A stretch of DNA of 64,000 nt from an uncultured Lachnospiraceae bacterium. Lineage in GTDB: Bacteria; Bacillota; Clostridia; Lachnospirales; Lachnospiraceae. The notes below the pieces were generated by a model. It saw only the letters and a list, made by a program, of their open reading frames with translations, was not told the DNA's origin and did no database searches. The stretch lies in the NCBI GenBank assembly GCA_946557105.1, contig CAMNSZ010000007.1:62001-126000 (forward strand), read 5' to 3'. Of this stretch, positions 42,431 through 52,076 are shown piece after piece. Position 1 is the stretch's first letter; each line of letters begins with the position of its first letter. The position numbers and the translations under genes were made by a program.

Positions 42431-44119
42431 TTACATGATTGACAAACCCGGCAAAACCACATGACTCTCCATAAACGAGTTTAGAGGACACGGTTTTCCA
42501 AAATAGTAGCCCTGAATGTAGTCGGGACCTATCCGACGGATTTTTTCCAACTCCTCTTCGGTCTCAACCCCCTCTATACAAAGCTTTAAATCAATATTAT
42601 GGGTCATATCCACCATATGTCGTAAAAGATTGTACTCATATTCATTATTCATTGCCTTCTCGGTAAATGTTCTGTCAATTTTAAGTGTGCTGGGGCTTAA
42701 ATTGGACAGATAACGGAAATTAGAATAGCCTGAACCGAAATCATCCAGCGCCAGAAGCACACCCTTCTTTTTAAGCCCTTCACAAAACCGCCCGAATTTA
42801 GGATTGTCCTCCAGAAAACCGCTCTCCGTCAGCTCTACCATCAGACTGCCCGGCTCCAGCTTATACCTGTTCACCACCTCTAATATTTCTGCAAGGATGT
42901 CGCTTTTCAGCACTTGAATGTAGGAAAGATTCACAGATATCCTGAAATCCGGTATGGACCTGCGGATTTCACAGCATGCCTTCACCGCCTGCTCAAGCGC
43001 CCATACTCCAACAGGGATAATCAGCGCGCTTTCCTCCAGCAGAGGAATAAATTCCGACGGTGAAATATACCCTGTCTCCTCATTGTGAAAACGCAGCAAT
43101 GTTTCCGCACCGCACAGCCTTTTGCTCCTGATATCCACAATTGGCTGAAAATATGCCTCAAAGCCTTCAAATTTACTGTTCACAGACTTTCTCATAATAT
43201 GAACCATCCTGCGTCTGCTGCAGAAAGTCGCATAATCCTCTTCGTTATATATGTAATATTGATTTCTGCCCTGCTCCTTCGCTGTATTTAACGAAAATTC
43301 CGTCAGCTTCATAACATCGGCATAGCTTTGGTCGGTCAAATCCTCCAAAGCCATGATACCCGCGGATATAGTGTAAAACACTTCGTAAAGATTGTTCTGG
43401 ATAAAACGGTTTAATTCACGGCCGATGCGTATATACAGATTTTTTGCTTCTTCCAAATCCCTTCCCGTAAAATCAGCAACCAGAAATTGATCTGATACCA
43501 CCCGGAAAAGCTTCTGACCCGGCAATATCGCAGCTCCTATACACTGCGCCGTTTTCTGAAGAATCATATCGCCGTAATCCATACCGTGATTCTCGTTTAT
43601 CTCCTTAAAACCATCAATCCCGATTCTCAAAACAAAGCCCTTTAATCTGCCTTCATCCTTGTCCTTGATCTCCTGAAACAGCCCTACCTCACTGCGCAGC
43701 CCACTGATATTATCGGCCTTTTGCCTTCTGCCGATTTCATTGATACAGCCCACCAAAAACTCAGGATTTCCTTCTTCGTCGCGGATAACCTGACCCCTGC
43801 AATTTATCCAGACTGCCTTCCCTTCCCTGTTCAGCCAGCGGTATTCAAGATTATGAAAATTCTTTTTGTTGTTTTGAACCTGATTCAAATCCTCCATAAG
43901 GACTGGCCAGTCAGCCGGATAAACCAGCTTGCTAAGCGTTTCATTGACATTATTAAATTGGGCTCCCGGTATCAAAAAGCGTTCCTTGGCTCCGGGCGAT
44001 ATGCAATAAATATCATTCTGCATATCGTAAATATACAGGTAGTCATCCATACAGGGGGCTAACACTTCAATCAAACTTACAAATTGCTCCGTGGCAATTT
44101 TTAACTTACTATTTTCCAT
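42431..44119 (-). CDS. PAS-degenerate GGDEF-EAL protein, probable c-di-GMP phosphodiesterase
   Basis: 562 residues from ATG 44119 (GAGGG seven bases upstream). An N-terminal PAS-like domain (about 15-125, ending LVGCINEIGRR) is followed by a GGDEF domain (about 135-300) whose active site reads VVSDQF in place of GGDEF and so should be inactive. The C-terminal EAL domain (about 310-555) keeps the catalytic set: the Glu in GAETLLRF, Asn in SVNLS, Glu in VELTES, DDFGSGYSN, the Lys in LKIDR, Glu in CIEGVET and Gln in YIQGYYFGKP. It should degrade c-di-GMP made by cyclases such as the one at 8220-10088. Confidence 0.9.
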   Translation of the reverse strand: MENSKLKIATEQFVSLIEVLAPCMDDYLYIYDMQNDIYCISPGAKERFLIPGAQFNNVNETLSKLVYPADWPVLMEDLNQVQNNKKNFHNLEYRWLNREGKAVWINCRGQVIRDEEGNPEFLVGCINEIGRRQKADNISGLRSEVGLFQEIKDKDEGRLKGFVLRIGIDGFKEINENHGMDYGDMILQKTAQCIGAAILPGQKLFRVVSDQFLVADFTGRDLEEAKNLYIRIGRELNRFIQNNLYEVFYTISAGIMALEDLTDQSYADVMKLTEFSLNTAKEQGRNQYYIYNEEDYATFCSRRRMVHIMRKSVNSKFEGFEAYFQPIVDIRSKRLCGAETLLRFHNEETGYISPSEFIPLLEESALIIPVGVWALEQAVKACCEIRRSIPDFRISVNLSYIQVLKSDILAEILEVVNRYKLEPGSLMVELTESGFLEDNPKFGRFCEGLKKKGVLLALDDFGSGYSNFRYLSNLSPSTLKIDRTFTEKAMNNEYEYNLLRHMVDMTHNIDLKLCIEGVETEEELEKIRRIGPDYIQGYYFGKPCPLNSFMESHVVLPGLSIM

Positions 44120-44270
44120 AGCATAACCCTCAAACCACGTTTTAAATTGTCTCTTTTTTACTCCCGCCTGCACGTTCCGGACGGGAAATTCCGTTCTGTC
44201 GATATGTCCTTTAATTAAATTATATATTATCATATTTTAGCAGAAAATACAAGTATTCTCTACCTTTAAG

Positions 44271-45140
44271 CTACAATTTGTTGCAATCGCTTTTCCATAT
44301 ATTTTTGTCCTGAAAATAATTATTTGCAAATTTAATACCCGTCTTATGAAAGCGTATCTTCCTGCCTTCCGGGCTTATTTCCCCTAAAAGACGCAGCAGC
44401 CCATACATATCATAAATACCTGTATCCCGATTTTCCCTGATGCAGCCCTCCACTATGCGCCTGACTTCTCGCCGGCAGCGCACCTTTTTCCATGCGTTCC
44501 TAAGCTGCTCTTCACATTCTGCACAAGGCTTACGCCCCGACAGCATATACTGCATAACTCTTCCGAGCGCATAAACATCATTGCCGAAATCCGGCCGTTC
44601 CCCCGTAAACTGTCCGGGCGCCGCAAAACCGGGAGTTCCAGCCCTCACACCGCATTTTTCCCCCTTTATGCAGGCGCATCCTAAGTCAACAAGCTTTATC
44701 CTTCCGTCCTGACGCAGCAAAATATTCCGAGCGTTTACGTCCCTGTAAATAATCCCTCTTTTATGAAGATACAAAATCCCTTCCGCAAGCTCAACGGAAA
44801 TTCTTATCGTCTGCCTTTCGGATAAACGCCCGCGCCGCAGAAGCAGATTTTCCAGACTGCATCCCGCCACATACTCGATGATAAGGCAGGAAACGGCCTC
44901 CTCCTTCCAAAAAGCCTTATATCCCGGGAAGAGCGGATGACGCAGCTTCTCTAAAAGCTCCGCTTCCCTGCCCAATTGCTCTTTCTGCCCCTCCTGTCCT
45001 ACCTTGCAGGCATACAGTCTGCCGGTAGCTCTCTCCCTCACGCGATATACCCTGCCAAATGCGCCCTGACCTAGGAAAACCGGATTCTCGAAGCCCTTTT
45101 TCATCAGATTATTTTGCAAATACCAATATTGCTCCCACAT
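44271..45140 (-). CDS. Hanks-type serine/threonine protein kinase, soluble
   Basis: 289 residues, one kinase domain (about 18-240): Gly-rich loop LGQGAFGRVYRV, the VAIK lysine in YACKVG, catalytic loop YRDVNARN, DFG written DLG (LVDLGCAC), and the APE region as FAAPGQF. No TM and no PASTA repeats, unlike PrkC. It overlaps the upstream PP2C-like gene by 32 bp, so the two are a translational pair. A soluble kinase with a short Cys-rich C-lobe is uncommon. Substrates are unknown. Confidence 0.88.
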   Translation of the reverse strand: MWEQYWYLQNNLMKKGFENPVFLGQGAFGRVYRVRERATGRLYACKVGQEGQKEQLGREAELLEKLRHPLFPGYKAFWKEEAVSCLIIEYVAGCSLENLLLRRGRLSERQTIRISVELAEGILYLHKRGIIYRDVNARNILLRQDGRIKLVDLGCACIKGEKCGVRAGTPGFAAPGQFTGERPDFGNDVYALGRVMQYMLSGRKPCAECEEQLRNAWKKVRCRREVRRIVEGCIRENRDTGIYDMYGLLRLLGEISPEGRKIRFHKTGIKFANNYFQDKNIWKSDCNKL

Positions 45141-45801
45141 TATTCATATTCCTCCTTTCCGCCTCATATCCAAGTTCTGTCAGTCTCTTGTCCGCCCGCT
45201 TCTGGGTGCTTGTCTCCCCTGCGGCAAGGCATTCCCGCAGGGGCTGCTCGCCGACCCCTTCGCAGAAGCCGCGTACGGCAAGTAAAACACCTGCTCCCTT
45301 TCGTATTTCACCACATTGTAGACTGAGCGTTTCCGATTCCCCGCTCAGACTCCTTAAATTTGCCCTGCCAAATCTGGTGTTTAAAAGATAAAGCTCTGTT
45401 CCGCCACGATAAAAAAGCAAAAAATCTCTTCCCTTGCAAAGCAGTCCGCACAGCGACACGCATATACCTCCAAGCTCACTGTCGGTTTTTTGGATAATGT
45501 AACTTAATTCTTCCTCCAAGGCAGAAACAGAGCCTTTTTTTCTGCCTCCAAAATGTTTCACAACCCTTTCATGGAACCACACATCAAGCCGCTGCGTCAT
45601 ATATCCGCTTACACACCCCGCTCCATAAGTCTGCCGCCTAATCTGCGTTTTAGGATACCTTCTTTCCTGTTCCTCCTCACAAACACACGCAAGCAACAGC
45701 TGCCCCTTACCTTTTTTGAACGACAGCTGTTGCAACAGAAGGGAAGAGGAGTTATGTACGTTTTCCCCCTGCTGCCAATAATAAGATGTAATAAAATCCA
45801 T
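45109..45801 (-). CDS. Degenerate PP2C-like protein, probable pseudophosphatase
   Basis: 230 residues. The end NMNNVGAILVFAK matches the position of the DNxxxxLV motif of PP2C phosphatases, and the order of strands and helices (LLLACVCEEEQ, GGICVSLCGLLCKGRDFLLFYRGGTELYLL, GVLLAVRGFCEGV) fits the fold. The metal-binding aspartates are missing: the DGMGG position reads VCEEEQERRYP, and DN is replaced by NN. It is unlikely to dephosphorylate. It is paired with the overlapping kinase gene, so it may act as a regulatory subunit or scaffold (inference). Confidence 0.6.
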   Translation of the reverse strand: MDFITSYYWQQGENVHNSSSLLLQQLSFKKGKGQLLLACVCEEEQERRYPKTQIRRQTYGAGCVSGYMTQRLDVWFHERVVKHFGGRKKGSVSALEEELSYIIQKTDSELGGICVSLCGLLCKGRDFLLFYRGGTELYLLNTRFGRANLRSLSGESETLSLQCGEIRKGAGVLLAVRGFCEGVGEQPLRECLAAGETSTQKRADKRLTELGYEAERRNMNNVGAILVFAK

Positions 45802-45942
45802 AGAAACGCCTTTCTTTAAAATAAATGTAAATTTGAACCCTCAACGCGGGCTTTCGCAGCGAAACGGCGGCTTCGGCAATAAAAAGAACGCGTCAGGAGA
45901 TTTGGACAAGTAATCATTCGAGCTGTCAGACGGACAGTCGCC

Positions 45943-45970
45943 AGTTTATATTACTCCGGATAATTGTCAA
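45943..45970 (-). promoter_or_regulatory. Candidate promoter of the PP2C-like/kinase operon
   Basis: -35 TTGACA (45970-45965), 16-bp spacer, -10 TAAACT (45948-45943). A small CTGTC/GACAG inverted repeat follows at 45923-45937. Confidence 0.5.
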
Positions 45971-46071
45971 GAAAATAAGACACTCAGATTCGTCAAATTT
46001 TAGATACGCCTTTTAAGGAACGCCATATCGGCAGTAATATTAGAAAGACTACCGATATGACCGCAAACCCT

Positions 46072-47124
46072 TTAGGACATAAAAATATTCGATAAGTCGT
46101 TAAAGAAAATAAATACCATAAGAATCATAAAAAACATAAGTCCGATAAAATGCACTATTCCCTCCTTTTCAGGCGGAATAGGCTTTCCGCGGATGACCTC
46201 AATCAGCAAAAATACCAGTCTTCCTCCATCCAGCGCAGGGATTGGCAGCAAATTTAATATTCCCAGATTCACCGATAGCAGCATAACAATATTCATCATA
46301 TTCACCAGCAAATCCCAGCCTGATTCCTTTGTCTGCTCGTAGGTCTTACCCACCACGTTGACGGCAATACCCACCGGTCCGGCAACATCCTTGCGCGACA
46401 CCTTTCCCTTAAGCAGCATTCCCAGACTTTGATAAGTGCTGATTACTCCTGCTCTTACCTCATACCATGCATATTTTAAACCGTCCAGACCCTTGAGCTC
46501 AACCCACTGGGTATTTGCAATGCCAAACATATATCTGCCGTAGGTCTCGTCAAATTTCGGAGTTAAAATTGTATTTTGGCGCTGCCCGTCTCTCTCATAG
46601 ACAACCTCCACCTCCTCGCCCTTGTTAAGCTGATTAAAGGTAGAAAGCTCCTGATACAGATAAACCCTTCCTCCGTTTAAGGATATAATTCGGTCTCCCG
46701 GATGGAGCCCTGCCTCCATGGCGGCGCTGCCTTTTGTAACTTCAGATATCACCGGCTCCTGAACCACTATAAGATTTACCATTACCAAAGCCACTATATA
46801 AGCGAGAATAAAGTTAAAAATCGGTCCCGCCGCCACCGTGGATATTCTTGCCCAGACGCTTGCGTTAGGAAAAGCGCCCTCGCCCGCTTCCTCATCCTTC
46901 CTCTCAAGACCGTCCTCGCCCTCAAACATACACGCCCCGCCGATAGGCAAAAGCTTTAGAGAATATTTTGTTTCCCCTTTCCTGAAGGATATAAGGTTCG
47001 GACCCATGCCAATGGAAAATTCCACCACATGGATACCGTTGACCTTAGCCAAAAGAAAGTGTCCAAACTCATGTGAAATTACCACCACCCCAAAGATTAG
47101 TATAAATAATAAAAGTGTAACCAT
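46072..47124 (-). CDS. rseP: Site-2 intramembrane zinc metalloprotease RseP/RasP
   Basis: 350 residues from ATG 47124 (AAGGG upstream); an extension to a TTG at 47181 is open but adds an atypical N-terminus. The first TM carries the zinc motif HEFGH, a PDZ domain lies at about 125-205 (AGLHPGDRIISLNGG), and the last TMs carry NLLPIPALDGGR with the second metal-ligand motif LDG. It cleaves membrane proteins such as anti-sigma factors after a first cut. It normally follows dxr; here iorA, iorB and paaK lie in between. Confidence 0.95.
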   Translation of the reverse strand: MVTLLLFILIFGVVVISHEFGHFLLAKVNGIHVVEFSIGMGPNLISFRKGETKYSLKLLPIGGACMFEGEDGLERKDEEAGEGAFPNASVWARISTVAAGPIFNFILAYIVALVMVNLIVVQEPVISEVTKGSAAMEAGLHPGDRIISLNGGRVYLYQELSTFNQLNKGEEVEVVYERDGQRQNTILTPKFDETYGRYMFGIANTQWVELKGLDGLKYAWYEVRAGVISTYQSLGMLLKGKVSRKDVAGPVGIAVNVVGKTYEQTKESGWDLLVNMMNIVMLLSVNLGILNLLPIPALDGGRLVFLLIEVIRGKPIPPEKEGIVHFIGLMFFMILMVFIFFNDLSNIFMS

Positions 47125-47205
47125 GAATCCCTTACCGAACCTCTTAATTTTATAGTAGTAGTTTTTTACATCCCTCTCCAAGGATAAGCTGTATAATCTA
47201 CTTAT

Positions 47206-48447
47206 TTATTCCACTCTGTAATCGGTGACTCTTTTGGTTTTTTTCTCGCTTCTAGGCAGGGTTCCGATAGGCACCACAATGACCTTGGGAGTCATACCGA
47301 TGCGGGATTTAAATATCTCCCTGATCTGGCCTGCCATCAGCTCAAAGCTGACGCGCCCCTCACCCTCCACGGTAAGCAGCATAACGTCACAGTTATTGTC
47401 GTCATCCCGTGCAATGGTAACGGTGTATTCGCTGGATGCACCGTCCACGTCGCGCAAAATATCCTCCACCTGACTGGGGAACATATTCACGCCCCTCACC
47501 TTGAACATATCGTCGCTTCTACCCTTTATCACATCAATACGGGGATACTTTCTCCCGCATTGACATTCTCCCGGAATAATCCGTGAAATATCATGCGTCC
47601 GGAATCGAATTAAAGGCGCTCCCTCTTTCACCAGCGTTGTAAGGACGATCTCTCCCTCCTCGCCATCCGGCACCTGTTCACCTGTCTTAGGATCTATAAT
47701 CTCCAAATAAATATAGTCGTCCCAGTAATGGATACCCGTCTCATATCGACAATTTATTCCGATTCCCGGTCCGTAAACCTCCGTGAGTCCATAAATATCA
47801 TACAATTCAATTCCTAGCTGCTCCTTAATGCGATTGCGCATTTTACTTCCCCAACGCTCGGAACCGATAACTCCCTTTTTCAGGGAAAGCTTATCCCTCA
47901 GCTTTCTCTTCTGTACCTCCTCCGCCAAAAGCAGCGCGTAGGAGGAGGTTGCCGTAATAACCGTAGTTTGCATATCGACCATCATCTTAAGCTGCTTTTC
48001 CGTATTTCCCGGGCCCATGGGAATTGCCATGGCTCCCAGCTTTTCACAGCCGTTCTGAAAGCCGATGCCCGCCGTCCACAATCCGTAGCCCGGCGTTATC
48101 TGGATACGGTCTTTATTAGTAATGCCTGCCGTCTCATAGCATCTCGCAAACATAACCGCCCAGTCGTCCACATCCTTCTCCGTATAGGGTATTATCACCG
48201 GTGTTCCCGTTGTTCCCGAGGAAGAATGAATGCGCACTACCTCCTCTTGCGGAGCCACCATAATCCCCAGCGGGTACGCATTTCTCAAATCTTCCTTACC
48301 GGAGAAGGGCAGCCGCTCAAATTCCTCCTGGCTGGTCACCCCCGTGATATTCCGCTCCCTGTACAGCCTGCCGTAGTAGCTGTCCGTTGCTATCATACGC
48401 TTGATCTGACGGTCCACCTGTTCTAATTGTACCTTATTGAGCCGCAT
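47206..48447 (-). CDS. paaK: Phenylacetate-CoA ligase-type adenylate-forming enzyme
   Basis: 413 residues. AMP-binding motifs SSSGTTGTPVIIPYT, YDIYGLTEVYGPG and the C-terminal RSDDMFKVRGVNMFP identify the PaaK family. It makes arylacetyl-CoA from phenylacetate or indoleacetate, ATP and CoA. The start overlaps the iorB stop by 14 bp; AGGAGA precedes the ATG. With IorAB it could interconvert arylpyruvates and arylacetates. Confidence 0.93.
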   Translation of the reverse strand: MRLNKVQLEQVDRQIKRMIATDSYYGRLYRERNITGVTSQEEFERLPFSGKEDLRNAYPLGIMVAPQEEVVRIHSSSGTTGTPVIIPYTEKDVDDWAVMFARCYETAGITNKDRIQITPGYGLWTAGIGFQNGCEKLGAMAIPMGPGNTEKQLKMMVDMQTTVITATSSYALLLAEEVQKRKLRDKLSLKKGVIGSERWGSKMRNRIKEQLGIELYDIYGLTEVYGPGIGINCRYETGIHYWDDYIYLEIIDPKTGEQVPDGEEGEIVLTTLVKEGAPLIRFRTHDISRIIPGECQCGRKYPRIDVIKGRSDDMFKVRGVNMFPSQVEDILRDVDGASSEYTVTIARDDDNNCDVMLLTVEGEGRVSFELMAGQIREIFKSRIGMTPKVIVVPIGTLPRSEKKTKRVTDYRVE

Positions 48448-49033
48448 ACGTGTCTCCTATCCGCTTTCCCAAATAGAAAGCCTTTTGATTCATCTGTCTG
48501 TATTTTTCCGGTACCTTGGCTTCGATTTCCCGCAAAACCGCTTCCGCCGAAAGACCAATCTGTCCGCGGCCCACCGCTACCCCAAGAATTGCCACGTTAA
48601 AATATCTTGACGAGCCTAATTCCCCACAAATTTTTTCCGCATCCACTACCACAAGCCCTGCGCATTTACTTTGAAGATATTCTATCATCCTGCTTCCGTC
48701 ATAGCCCGTATCCTGCAGTGATTCCGTAACCGGCTTCACCGGCACCCGGTTTACGATAACAACGCCGTTCTTTTTGAGAAGCGTCAGATTACGCACTGCC
48801 TCCGCCGGCTCAAAGGCAAGTATCACATCGGCGTTTCCCTCAGGTATCAGGGGAGAATACGCCCTGTCGCCAATGCGCACATGACTGGTTACGGAGCCTC
48901 CCCTTTGCGCCATGCCGATAGTCTCCGCGGAATGTACCGTATATCCGCTGCTCATGGCTGCAGCCGCAATCAGCTTAGAGGCAAGCACCGTTCCCTGACC
49001 GCCTACACCGCACAACAATATATCCCTATTCAT
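48434..49033 (-). CDS. iorB: Indolepyruvate:ferredoxin oxidoreductase beta subunit
   Basis: 199 residues from ATG 49033, inside the last codons of iorA (GGAGGTGA upstream). The gamma-type domain of 2-oxoacid:ferredoxin oxidoreductases is clear: DILLCGVGGQGTVLASKLIA, AETIGMAQRGGSVTSHVRIG and the C-terminal NVAILGVAVGRG. With IorA it oxidatively decarboxylates indole-, phenyl- and hydroxyphenylpyruvate to the arylacetyl-CoA, or runs backward as a reductive carboxylase. Confidence 0.95.
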   Translation of the reverse strand: MNRDILLCGVGGQGTVLASKLIAAAAMSSGYTVHSAETIGMAQRGGSVTSHVRIGDRAYSPLIPEGNADVILAFEPAEAVRNLTLLKKNGVVIVNRVPVKPVTESLQDTGYDGSRMIEYLQSKCAGLVVVDAEKICGELGSSRYFNVAILGVAVGRGQIGLSAEAVLREIEAKVPEKYRQMNQKAFYLGKRIGDTYAAQ

Positions 49034-50852
49034 CAGCGTCACCTCCAATCGCCCCGACCGGACAAACCTGAGCGCACAGGCCACAGCCGGTGCACATGCC
49101 TTCATCTATGGTGACCCTGTCCTCTCGTACAATAATTGCAGGACATCCTATTTCACGGATACATTTTTTACAGCCGATGCATTGTTCAAAAATGCGCATC
49201 CTGCTTTCAGTCTTACTTACGGCAATACAGGGCGATTTGAAAATCATTGCCTTTACTCCGGGAAGCGTCATGCATTCCTGCACCGCGGCAACCGCTTCGT
49301 TCAAATCCAAAGGATTCACCGTCATAATCCTTTGGACGCCCAGCCCTTCCAAAACCTTTGCAATATCTATTTTTTCCACTATATGCCCCATCATATTCCT
49401 GCCCGTTCCGGGATGAGGCTGATGACCCGTCATTGCCGTAGTGGAATTATCCAGCACACATAAAATAATATCCGCTTCATTATATATGGCATTCGCCACT
49501 CCCGTAAGCCCCGAGGCAAAAAAAGTGGAATCTCCCACAAAGGCAAAGCTTACGGCCTCCTCATCGGTCCAATGAAGACCCTGCGCCATGGTAATCCCTG
49601 CGCCCATACACAGACAGGTGTCCGCCATGTCGAGAGGCATGGCGTTGCCCAGCGTATAACAGCCTATGTCTCCACAAAAATACGCTTTTCTGCCGGCACA
49701 TGCCTTTTTTACCGCATAGAAGGAAGCACGATGGGGGCAGCCGGCGCAAAGCACCGGCGGACGCACCGGAAGACGAGGCATATCCCTCGAATCAACATTC
49801 TCCTTGCTGTTTTCTTCTCCTAAAAATTCCTGTACCAAGGATGCCGTGCCGTCAGCCGTATTCTCTCCGGCAAGCCTGCCGTTTCCTGTCATTTTACCCA
49901 AAATGCGCACCTTCAAATGATGTACTCCCGCTAACCTCTGAAGCTCGCTCTCCAGAAAAGGGCTTAACTCCTCCACGCACAGCGCCTCTTCCACGCCCTT
50001 TAGACATTTCAGTGCAAAGGTCTCCGGAAAGGGATACGGCGTTGCAATCCGACAGACTCTTACGTCCTCTCTATCCTTTGTATACTCCCGCACATAGGCA
50101 TAGCTTATACCCGAAGTAAAAATTGCTTTTTTCCCCTCTCCTGTTACAGTATTACCGGAATAAGAGGAAAAATCCTCTCCTATAAGGGGATTTCGTTTCT
50201 CTATCATTTCATGGTTCATAAAGGAAAGCTTGGGAAAGATCACCCATCTCTTGGAATCCTTTACAAACCCCTCGTACTCCTTGGGTTTTAAATCCTCCTC
50301 CACGGCAATCGGCGCATAAGCATGACAGATACGGGTGGTAGGACGAAACAATACCGGCGTATTATATTTTTCCGAATAATCAAAAGCATCCTGAATCATC
50401 ACATACGCTTCCTCGGGTGATGAGGGATCAAAGACGGGCAGCCTGCTGTAATAAGCAAAAATTCGGGTATCCTGCTCTGTCTGGGAGGAAATGGGGCCCG
50501 GGTCGTCCGCCACCACTACCACCATCCCTCCCTTAACGCCCACATATGCCAAGGACATCAAGGGATCGGACGCCACGTTCAGGCCCACCTGCTTCATGGT
50601 GACCAGCGTTCTCGCTCCCGCATAAGCGGCGCCGGCAGCTACCTCCAACGCCGCTTTCTCATTTACCGACCACTCCAGATGAAAAGATTTGCTTTCACCC
50701 TTTCCGTAACGAAGCTTCCCAAAGGCATACTTTTCCAAAGCCTCTATTATCTCCGAGGAGGGCGTGCCCGGATAGCCCGTTGCAACATTCACACCTGCCG
50801 CCAACGCCCCAAGCGCAATTGCGGCGTTACCCATTACATATTCCTTTCCCAT
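49026..50852 (-). CDS. iorA: Indolepyruvate:ferredoxin oxidoreductase alpha subunit
   Basis: 608 residues from ATG 50852 (GGGAGG upstream). The N-terminal pyrimidine-binding domain (about 1-190, GNAAIALGALAAGVNVATGYPGTPS), middle domain and TPP-binding domain (about 375-520: CAGCPHRASFY, GDIGCYTLG, VGDSTFFASG, DNSTTAMTGHQPHPGTG) are followed by a ferredoxin-like tail with CIGCKKC...C and CTGCGLCAQVCP, which hold two [4Fe-4S] clusters. 5' to iorB and overlapping it by 8 bp. Confidence 0.96.
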   Translation of the reverse strand: MGKEYVMGNAAIALGALAAGVNVATGYPGTPSSEIIEALEKYAFGKLRYGKGESKSFHLEWSVNEKAALEVAAGAAYAGARTLVTMKQVGLNVASDPLMSLAYVGVKGGMVVVVADDPGPISSQTEQDTRIFAYYSRLPVFDPSSPEEAYVMIQDAFDYSEKYNTPVLFRPTTRICHAYAPIAVEEDLKPKEYEGFVKDSKRWVIFPKLSFMNHEMIEKRNPLIGEDFSSYSGNTVTGEGKKAIFTSGISYAYVREYTKDREDVRVCRIATPYPFPETFALKCLKGVEEALCVEELSPFLESELQRLAGVHHLKVRILGKMTGNGRLAGENTADGTASLVQEFLGEENSKENVDSRDMPRLPVRPPVLCAGCPHRASFYAVKKACAGRKAYFCGDIGCYTLGNAMPLDMADTCLCMGAGITMAQGLHWTDEEAVSFAFVGDSTFFASGLTGVANAIYNEADIILCVLDNSTTAMTGHQPHPGTGRNMMGHIVEKIDIAKVLEGLGVQRIMTVNPLDLNEAVAAVQECMTLPGVKAMIFKSPCIAVSKTESRMRIFEQCIGCKKCIREIGCPAIIVREDRVTIDEGMCTGCGLCAQVCPVGAIGGDADE

Positions 50853-50912
50853 TTGTATACCTCCCTGCCCGCTCGGACGGGCTCCGCTCAATATCCGGAA
50901 ATTATGTTTCCT

Positions 50913-52061
50913 TCAGGCTCTTATTTTTTTCTCTATATGGTCATAAACGGATCTTTCCGTCTCCAAAATATCTTCCACCGTAGGATTTATAATGCTTGTA
51001 TGCCGTGCCATAGCCTCCTCGATCAGCTCGGTAATCTGCAGATAGGAAATTCTCCTCTCCAAAAACAAGCCTACCGCTTTCTCGTTTGCCGCATTAAATA
51101 CCGTAGGCATACTGCCCCCGGCGCCTGCCGCCTCATAAGCAAGCCTAAGACCCGTAAAATTCTCCAAATCGGGCTTTTCAAAGGTTATCTGTCCTAAGTC
51201 AAAGAAATCTACTCTTTTTCCCTCCAAGGGACGCCTGTCGGGATAAAACAAAGCGTACTGAATAGGCAGCTTCATATCGGGCGTGCCAAGCTGTGCAATA
51301 ATGGCGCCGTCCTCATATTCTACCATGGAATGAATAATGCTTTGGGGATGTACCACCACTTGTATCCTGTCAAGCTCCATATCAAAGAGCCATTTTGCTT
51401 CCATTACCTCAAGCCCTTTATTCACCATGGTGGAGGAATCAATCGTAATCTTTCGGCCCATCGCCCAATTGGGGTGTTTTAATGCGTCCTCTACCGTAAC
51501 CTTTGCAAGCTCATGCTTTGTCTTACCACGAAACGGTCCGCCGGAGGCCGTAATGAGAAGCTTAGAAACCCTTTTTTTCGGCTCCCCGTTCATGGACTGG
51601 AAAATAGCGCTGTGTTCACTGTCCACCGGCAGAATAGAAACGCCGCGTTTCTTTGCAAGCGGCATGATAATATGTCCTGCCGTAACCAATGTCTCTTTGT
51701 TTGCAAGAGCAATATCCTTCCCAGCTTCAATGGCGGCTATAGTGGGTCTGATGCCAATCATCCCTACAACCGCCGTTACCAGAACCTGCGCCTCAGGCAT
51801 AACGGCAGCCTCTAAAAGGCCCTCCATGCCCGAAACCACCTTTACGGCCATGTCTGCCACTCTGACCTTAAGCTCCGACGCCGCTTCCTCACTCCACATA
51901 ACGGCTATCAGCGGCTTAAACTCTCTAATCTGTTCCTCCAGCTTCTCCACACTGCTCCCCGCTGCAAGCGCAGCCACCTGCAAATCGGGATTGCTTCTCA
52001 CAATCTCCAGCGTCTGCATGCCGATAGAACCTGTCGAACCAAGTATCGCTAATTTTTTCAT
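50913..52061 (-). CDS. dxr: 1-deoxy-D-xylulose 5-phosphate reductoisomerase
   Basis: 382 residues, the full family length. NADPH-binding LAILGSTGSIGMQTLEIV, the substrate-site ALANKETLV and DSEHSAIFQ, and GGPFRGKTKHEL and PNWAMGRKITIDSSTMVNKGLEVMEA motifs are visible. It makes 2-C-methylerythritol 4-phosphate in the MEP isoprenoid pathway. AGGAAGGA precedes ATG 52061. It follows cdsA by 15 bp. Confidence 0.97.
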   Translation of the reverse strand: MKKLAILGSTGSIGMQTLEIVRSNPDLQVAALAAGSSVEKLEEQIREFKPLIAVMWSEEAASELKVRVADMAVKVVSGMEGLLEAAVMPEAQVLVTAVVGMIGIRPTIAAIEAGKDIALANKETLVTAGHIIMPLAKKRGVSILPVDSEHSAIFQSMNGEPKKRVSKLLITASGGPFRGKTKHELAKVTVEDALKHPNWAMGRKITIDSSTMVNKGLEVMEAKWLFDMELDRIQVVVHPQSIIHSMVEYEDGAIIAQLGTPDMKLPIQYALFYPDRRPLEGKRVDFFDLGQITFEKPDLENFTGLRLAYEAAGAGGSMPTVFNAANEKAVGLFLERRISYLQITELIEEAMARHTSIINPTVEDILETERSVYDHIEKKIRA

Positions 52062-52076
52062 AATGTAAGTTCCTTC

